A DNA stretch of 64,000 nt from Sipunculus nudus (taxonomy: Eukaryota; Annelida; Sipuncula; Golfingiida; Sipunculidae): contig CM049311.1 in NCBI GenBank assembly GCA_026874595.1, positions 19,712,176 through 19,776,175 of the forward strand. Direction: 5' to 3'. The notes under the pieces were generated by a model. The model was not told the origin of the DNA. It saw only the letters and a program-made list of their open reading frames with translations, and ran no database searches. Position numbers and translations under genes: made by a program. Positions 57,795 to 64,000 of the stretch are shown here, piece by piece. Numbering within the stretch: position 1 is the first letter of the stretch; the number at the start of each line of letters is the position of its first letter.

Positions 57795-59585
57795 TTTTTA
57801 GCTCAGCTGACTGTAAGTCTTCCGAGCTATAGTCGTGGTCCATTGTCTGTCATCCGTCCGTCTTGCCGTCCGTCAGTCAGTCTGTCAGTCCGTAGATGTT
57901 GCATGTTTTGAAACCGCAAGACCTAGGAATCCAAAATTCAGCATAATGTTAGATGTCCAAAAGATCTCCTACCAAGCCAAAAACTGGGTCTTTGCGACTT
58001 CATTCCTTTGAGAAATTAAGGAAAAACCTCAATTTTTTACTAAAAACCTATTTTCACACTTCAGGACTGCCTAATATCAAAACCACTCATCTGTTTTTCT
58101 TCATATTTACCATAAATATTTCTCTATATAGTTCCTATGTACATGCCAGAAATTAATTCTGTTAAGTATAAATTCTTCAAGTTATGGGCCCGAACATAAT
58201 GAACTTTGTAAAAAATCAAGAAAAATATTTACTCACTGAACATGAAAAATTTTGAAACTAGAGTCTATTTTTCCCAAGTATATAACTATGTTTAATTAAG
58301 ATTCAGTTGTTTACAATTGACCATGGCACATTTTTTTCCTGTAAGTACCATTGATTTAATTTTCACAACATGTAAACATAAATATTTAATTTGTTTAAAT
58401 CTAAAATTTGAAAATAAAAGCTTGAAAATTAAGCTAGTTGTTGATTTTTTTCTTGAGGCTCTATTGTAGTCATTTGCTTTGATTACAGATTACAGATGCA
58501 AGGTCCAACTCCAGGTCACTAGAAGTCAGCAATGCCAGGGTTTCTGATTTGTTACAGTCAATGGGGGAGATCCCCTGCTGTGACAGGTGTACAGTCATTC
58601 TCATATCACCACCCCAATCAACCCACCAAGTGTTATGCAGTAATTGTTATTGTTTTCACTGTATCTCCTTAATTGTAATGCTGTTTCCACTCCGATATGA
58701 AAAAAACTTTCCATGAAAAAATAATTCAAGGTGTAATCCAGAAGATGCAATGTTGTGTAATGAAGCTTTTTAAAGAAATCAGTTTTCTTTTAAATGATTT
58801 TAACAAATATAATTGAACCCATCAGTATGCTTAAATTTATAAATTATGAAGCACATTATGGATAAATAAAGACACAATTAAAAATTGTGAAATCTAAATC
58901 AGGTATTATTTTTAGATATTTATTGTTTTGCAGATTTAAAAGATATATTTTTGTGGTTAAAAATAAATAAACAGTTGTTTGCATGATGTGGTGTTATCTG
59001 ACAAAATTGAGATTTATGATGATGCAATTTAAAATTATGAATCAACTTTTATATTCAGATATCTATGTTATATTGGAAATGTATAGAAATATAAACTTAA
59101 ATTTAAAAAAAATTGATGTGATAAAAAAACGAGGATTTAATACAAACATTTGTTCATTATTTTCCTGCCTCAGCAGAATTTGAGATCAGGCTTTGTTTTC
59201 TTGTTTATGATGTAACTTAATTATATTTCAACTGTATACATTTCTTAAAAAATTCATATATATTTAATTATATATATTATACAAAAAATAGATTCAATTG
59301 AACAAATGTATACACTACTGAAATGCCAACAGTTAATCAAAAAGCCAACTAATGATCATGGTAATAGTACAGATCATTTGTTCACAAACTGCTCACATGC
59401 TTCAGTTTCAACATTAGGAAACACATGGTCAGGTCACAAAATATTATTTGCAACTATTTCTTGCTCATCAATACAAACCAATCATATAAACCAACCATGG
59501 CCTTTATTACCTCTTCCTCTTACACTTTATCTCCATTTGATATTATTTTAGATTTTCAGCTGAGCACAGTGACCCATGCTCATTG
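57795..59585. mobile_element. AGCTCAGCTGA element, second copy
   Basis: Starts TTTAGCTCAGCTGACTGTAA with CCGTCCGTC-type text and ends TTCAGCTGAGCACAGTGACC. Shares GCATAATGTTAGATGTCC and the following 500 bp with 53954-56831 but has only one copy of the internal unit. Extensive AT-rich filler at 58640-59540. Confidence 0.55.
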
Positions 59586-60036
59586 TTACTTGAATTTTTT
59601 ATGGTCTCTGCAATATGGTAGCCCTTCTTGATGATCATACACATCCAGAAAGTAAATTCTTGAATCTGCAGAGTAAATAAATATTGAGTTGTAATACACT
59701 CTTCACTTGACTGACTTGGCTATGCTGAGGTGTAGTAAAATGTTTTCATCCTTTCACCCAAACAGCCACCGGGTTATTTTTAGTAATGAAATTTTAGGTG
59801 AAATGTAGAACAGCTAATTATTTTCTTGTGTTTGCTTCTAATGGCCTAGGCTAAAAAATCATAACTTAATAGAAACAGGGCGGCCCACACTGACCCTTGT
59901 ATCTGAAGCATATGGCTGTGTTTTTTAGCATAAGGTTTGAGCAAGTGGTCATCCCTTTTGAAAAGTTTTCTGTTGAGCAAGTTTTATGTATTACTTTGAT
60001 GGTGTACAACTAATTAGTTCATATGTTTCTCACCAG

Positions 60037-60169
60037 GTGTCCTCACCTAAATACATCCACAGCGTTGGATGTGAGCATAACTTCTTGTGGCAGACAGCCG
60101 CCGCTTGTCCTCTGAAGACCCCGACTGATGGTGGCCTTGGAAGCTGCAAGGTCACAAATGATGTCATAG
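60037..60169 (+). CDS. IGF2R: CI-MPR exon 26: MRH domain 11, N-terminal part
   Basis: Residues 1478-1522. GCEHNFLWQTAAACPLK aligns with human DCEYTFAWPTATACPMK. In mammals this domain binds IGF-II; the loops that do so are not conserved here. Acceptor TCACCAG, donor GTATGA. Confidence 0.93.
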
Positions 60170-61635
60170 GTATGAGAAATATACAATGTTTGGCTTCATA
60201 TTTTTTTTGGTGCTGTTTTACAGGTGTTTTATGAGGATTCATGAACTCACCTTTCAGAAAACAACACAGAGCATATATTATGGTCCTGACAGGATTCAAA
60301 TTTTCCCATTATTTTAATATGCTTGAAAAATTTGCCAAGAACCCAAAGAAACTTCAAATTAAGTTAAATCTGTTTTCATTGGCTGAGTTTTTTATGAAAG
60401 ATTCTATATGATTTGTTTCATAACATTAAAATTATTATTATTTACAATATAAACCTTTAGTCTTTTGATGTCTAATTCTATATGTATGGCTAACTTAAAT
60501 AATATGCCACTGAGGCTACATACAGTACGTATGACTGTTGACTTTGTTCATAGGTTGTCTTGTTCATAAAAGCTTTTGACACAGTATACATAGTGTAATC
60601 CTCTTCTGTGTCCAGAAAAAGGATCACGTATATAAATTGCTAGCTGTGAAAACACAAGTCTGTGGCCTACTTTGAGAGGGGACACAAATCATATAAAAAA
60701 CTGCACTCAAATGGCTGTCCATACATTGACAACATTATCACTGTCAACATCTTTAAATCAGTACCATCTCTGTGCTGTCCATCTCCATTTCTTGCACTTC
60801 ACAAAAACTAGCTGTCAGTCAAATAACCCATCAAAGTAATGCTTGATACTGTCAGAAATTAAGCAAATATGCAGGGAGACTTATTGGTGTCCTGATTTAT
60901 AACCAAATATGATCTGATGGGTGTTGTTTAAAAAAAAGACATACTAAACAGTTGGTCTGGTTTATTTTAAAGGACATGAAACCTATAAAGTTGAGGCATT
61001 CTCAAAAATGGCAAAATATTTGTTTCCACATAAAAACTATTCAGCACAGTTTTTGTCATGACATGTAGTACCACTCTGACATATTAGTAGATTTGAAATG
61101 TGACTCATTCAAACATACATCCCAGATCACAATGAAATGTTAGAAGAAAATCAACAATGATCAGTGACCCTATGATCCCTATCAATAGCAGTTGTGAAAT
61201 GTCACTGTATTTACAGATACCGGTATTACACAAAGATGAATTTTTTGCAATAACTTCTCTTATTTGCCTTAAAATTCACATGCTCATTTACTATGGGTAG
61301 CTTTAGCAGGTGCAAAAGACTGATGTGCCATCTATTTTTATCTTAACTTGCACACTATTATGTTATAACTTATAGTTTCAGACTAACAAACCATAGCCAT
61401 CATATCACACTCAGGGGTAGACACTGACTATATTTCTTACATGCCAAGTTTGGCTGCTGGTTGATAAAATTTACCTGCCCAAATATATGTTTGTCACATG
61501 CCCTACCCTAGTCACTTTAATACTTAATAAATTGTGAAAACTTGTTCCTGCTCTGTAATATTTGTAGTCCATTCCATTTATAGGGGTGCTGGTAAATATG
61601 TGGACTGTGGAGAGACTGATTTTCAAGGAGTTCTT
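60170..61635. other. Intron 26, first part
   Basis: AT-rich with no recognised feature. Confidence 0.5.
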
Positions 61636-62099
61636 AAAGGGGCCCATTCAGCTATCTGACCTTTATAAACTAAAGTTAATCCCTTTGAGCTTTTATAAAA
61701 ATAGATAAGAAAATGTGAATATCTCTACACACAGGCTGCTTGTTTTGTTCATATCAACGTGTTAAAAATATGTTGGGGCCCGCCAAAATAAAAGATATTC
61801 AACAAGGGCATCTAGTGACAAGTCAGATAAGCCAGAGCTTTGCACATGGCATTTTGCAACAAGTGACCTTTTTTACCTTGGCATATATGCAACCTACCAC
61901 CTTAAGTCATATGTTTTCCCTGTTTGTTAACATTGCTGTGTTTACAAACACATAATTGATAAATATGTTCATACATCCTGCACGTAGGTGTTATAAGAAC
62001 TTTTCATAACCAGAATTACCCTTAGATCTTAAAATATACACAGAGGAGGCCAGAAATCACATAAACCTTTTTACATAAGGTAGATGAATGAGCACCTTT
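61636..62099 (-). mobile_element. MITE with AAAGGKGCCCAWTCACCTA termini, inverted copy
   Basis: AAAGGGGCCCATTCAGCTAT at the left and TAGATGAATGAGCACCTTT at the right. The interior is the reverse complement of the copies at 35977 and 39176 (for example GGCCCGCCAAAATAAAAG and CAAGTGACCTTTTTTACCTT). Confidence 0.85.
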
Positions 62100-62451
62100 A
62101 ATGAAAAACTGCTTTCAAGTGAATGCGTTGCTTAGTCTGACAACAATTGAAAAGGATACCAAGATACCGGTAATTTTAGTTAAATTGTCAATGAGAAAAG
62201 AGTACGTTTTTATGTCAATCCCTTGTCACACTTAGAGTACAATCAAATAAAATGTATTGAATCAAATATATGCAAAAATAATATACATTGTCTGTGTATG
62301 CATGTGGAAAAATGAATTCTGTCAAACTGTAGTTGGTACATCAGTTACAACATAACTTTTATGTTATGAATTTTCATGTTGTTTTAGTAACAATATCTTT
62401 CAAACATAACTAATTTGTATGCATAACCATCTTTGAAAATATCTGTTTCAG

Positions 62452-62574
62452 GTGAAACCTATGACCTCTCACCTTTAAAAAAATCTGAGGGCTACACCAC
62501 AAGTGACAAAGATGGGAACTCCTACAAAGTCAGTCTGTGTGAGACTTTGACTGGAAGCCAGTGTCAAAATGCTG
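62452..62574 (+). CDS. IGF2R: CI-MPR exon 27: MRH domain 11, middle
   Basis: Residues 1522-1563. YDLSPLKKSEGYTTSDKDG aligns with human [20 protein letters not shown], then YKVSLCETL. Acceptor GTTTCAG, donor GTAAGT. Confidence 0.92.
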
Positions 62575-62951
62575 GTAAGTCCGCTGATATTTCTGTTAAT
62601 TTAGGCAAAACAAAACATTGGTTTCTTAGGCACAGCATGCATCAGTTTCAACTCCCTGCTTTAAATATACCTTATTTATTTTCAGAAGAAATTGACTGAT
62701 TTTGAGCTCCAGCATCTAAGACATTTCTTTCAAAAAAATAAAATAATAAAAAATATTTTTTATTGGAAATATATGTGAAAAGGTAAAATTAAATCATCCT
62801 CCTGCACTGATTCCTAAAAAAATGTACCTGAAAACCCAATTTACATAAAATACATTGTTTAAAGCATTTACTTTAAATAATTGATGTAAACTGTATATTT
62901 TCCGGAGTAGAGCCTGAACATTAAATAATTGAAGCAAATTGTACTTTTCAG

Positions 62952-63205
62952 GAGTGTGTGTCAGTAATCCTGCTGGTACCTCACATATAAACGGTGGCCA
63001 GGCCTCCAGCAGCTTAAAGGTCAATCCTCAGAGTGGGATGATCACCATCACGTACGAGAACGGGGACAAATGTGATGAAACCACTAGATGGAGCACAGTT
63101 ATCACCTTCCAGTGCTCAGCTACACAGCAGATTATTCCAGAGCCCGGAGAAACTGGCTGTGTGTATCGCCTTGTGTGGAAGACACCACTAGTCTGTCGAA
63201 ATAGG
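62952..63205 (+). CDS. IGF2R: CI-MPR exon 28: MRH domain 11 end and start of domain 12
   Basis: Residues 1563-1647. ITITYENGDKC and STVITFQC close domain 11; TGCVYRLVWKTPLVC opens domain 12 (human QTCTLFFSWHTPLAC). Val replaces the sugar-contact Gln in GVCV. Acceptor TTTTCAG, donor GTAAGA, phase 0 end. Confidence 0.93.
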
Positions 63206-63978
63206 GTAAGAAGTAATTTTATCGAACATGAGAGTGATGGTGGATTATATGGGCTGTAATGCTACATTACCTCACAATATCATATATATTACCATACCTT
63301 ACTCATGATATGATTTTTTTATACAGTAAAACCTCACATAACGACCACCTATGTTTAGCGACCATTTCAAAATCAAGACCATTTGTTCACGGTCCTATTT
63401 ATTTTTTTTGTTCTTTATATAAGACCTCCCTTATATGACCACCTAAAAAATGTGACAATTTAATTGATTTCCCATCTTATTATTTACTTACACATTGTCC
63501 TGTATTATAATTACACTGTATGCAATAAGCTAGGGATGTCACCAAGCAGTTTCAACACACGTAACATATTCCTGGTAGATGATGTCACACTGAAAATTAG
63601 CATCCTCCACATTGGGGCTGATTGTTAAAGAATCAATTTCAATTTCATCCAGGGGCTTTGTTTATGGAAACTCACTGCACTCAAAGAGGCTGATTCAGGA
63701 ACAAGCAGGGCTGTTATAAAACCAGCAAAGTGTTATGGCCCGTTATTGTTTACATGATCTTGTGTTTTTGCTGATAAATAGAAGTTCACATACAGTGAAG
63801 CCTATCTAATAAGACCACCTGTCTATTAAGACAAAGCTTGAGTGAACCAAAAGTATTCTCATTGGTTTTACTGACCTTTCTTATAATGCAAGTACTACAG
63901 GTGGTCCTAGTACACAGGCATCACTGTACCTACTTTGGCTGTGTGATAATTTTAGAATATGCTTTTTTGTTTTGCCAG
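63206..63978. other. Intron 28
   Basis: Contains a partial MITE end TACAGTAAAACCTCACATAA near 63325 and a complete short MITE (63795-63926). Confidence 0.5.
63795..63926. mobile_element. Short TA-flanked MITE
   Basis: CAGTGAAGCCTATCTAATAA at the left and GGTGGTCCTAGTACACAGGC...CACTG at the right, flanked by TA. Same family type as 17136-17273. Confidence 0.6.
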
Positions 63979-64000
63979 GTTGGTTGTTCTGCCATTAAGG
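63979..64000 (+). CDS. IGF2R: CI-MPR exon 29 (cut by window edge): MRH domain 12
   Basis: Residues 1648 onward. After acceptor TTTTGCCAG, phase 0, the sequence encodes VGCSAIK, which follows PLVCRNR of exon 28 as human TECSVRN follows PLACEQA. Only 22 nt are inside the window. Confidence 0.75.

Larger units (their letters stand above)
11982..64000 (+). other. IGF2R: Gene span: cation-independent mannose-6-phosphate receptor (5' part)
   Basis: Twenty-nine exons (4963 coding nt, 1654 codons) splice in frame and encode a signal peptide, MRH domains 1-11 and the start of 12, colinear with vertebrate CI-MPR. The product is a type I membrane receptor that carries mannose-6-phosphate-tagged hydrolases from the trans-Golgi network to endosomes. 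Signature blocks recur in each domain: C-x-Y-x-F-x-W...AC at the N-terminal side, Y/F-x-I/V-N-V/I-C in the middle and F-x-C at the end. The complete sugar-binding quartet (Gln after the middle Cys, Arg 8 before the last Cys, Glu and Tyr around C-x-Y) is visible in domains 3, 5, 8 and 9. The gene is at least 52 kb here; domains 12-15, membrane span and tail lie beyond the window. A CREG/ERLEC-type MRH protein is excluded by the number and order of domains. Confidence 0.95.

Noticed and set aside
54119-58156. A similar 67-residue frame (MSPRSPTKPKTGSL...YVHARN) occurring at 54119, 54803 and 57953
   Set aside because: It lies inside the repeated unit of the AGCTCAGCTGA elements. Differences between copies are mostly amino-acid changing, so there is no sign of protein-level selection.

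Overview
This is a eukaryotic, AT-rich, intron- and transposon-dense window, best explained as genomic DNA of a lophotrochozoan invertebrate, most likely a bivalve mollusc. That placement is an inference from repeat content (DIRS retrotransposon, pearl-like satellite-bearing TIR element, GTCCGTCC-type elements) and gene divergence; no species marker is visible.

The only host gene I recognise is on the + strand. It is the 5' three-quarters of a cation-independent mannose-6-phosphate receptor (CI-MPR, vertebrate IGF2R). The start codon is at 11982. I could place 29 exons up to the right edge; the last is cut by the window. Every junction is GT-AG and every codon phase matches, giving 1654 continuous codons: a signal peptide, MRH (P-type lectin) domains 1-11 and the start of domain 12. 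The rest of domain 12, domains 13-15, the membrane span and the cytosolic sorting tail lie beyond 64000. The four sugar-contact residues (Gln, Arg, Glu, Tyr) are all present in domains 3, 5 and 9, as in vertebrates, and also in domain 8, which is not a known binding domain. One disulfide pair has been lost as a pair in domains 1, 5 and 7.

Layout. 1-11800: gene-free flank with a 32-bp tandem array, a 1.6-kb TIR element (4834-6421), a tRNA-derived SINE (about 8735-8908, - strand), a 146-bp tandem duplication and simple repeats. 11810-11981: putative promoter/5'UTR with a CACGTG CLEAR-type box, a CATGTG M-box, an ETS site and a short overlapping uORF. 11982-20976: exons 1-3, with a hAT-type element (14006-14822) in intron 1. 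21082-26755: a full-length GC-rich DIRS-like tyrosine-recombinase retrotransposon in intron 3, with perfect terminal/internal complementary repeats but broken reading frames. 28498-63205: exons 4-28, separated by introns holding MITE families, tandem satellites and minisatellites, three of which abut or copy exon-intron junctions. 63979-64000: start of exon 29.

Functionally the host gene encodes a trans-Golgi/endosome receptor that sorts mannose-6-phosphate-tagged lysosomal hydrolases. The CLEAR-type promoter box fits control by the TFEB/MiT lysosomal programme. Everything else is transposon or repeat sequence.
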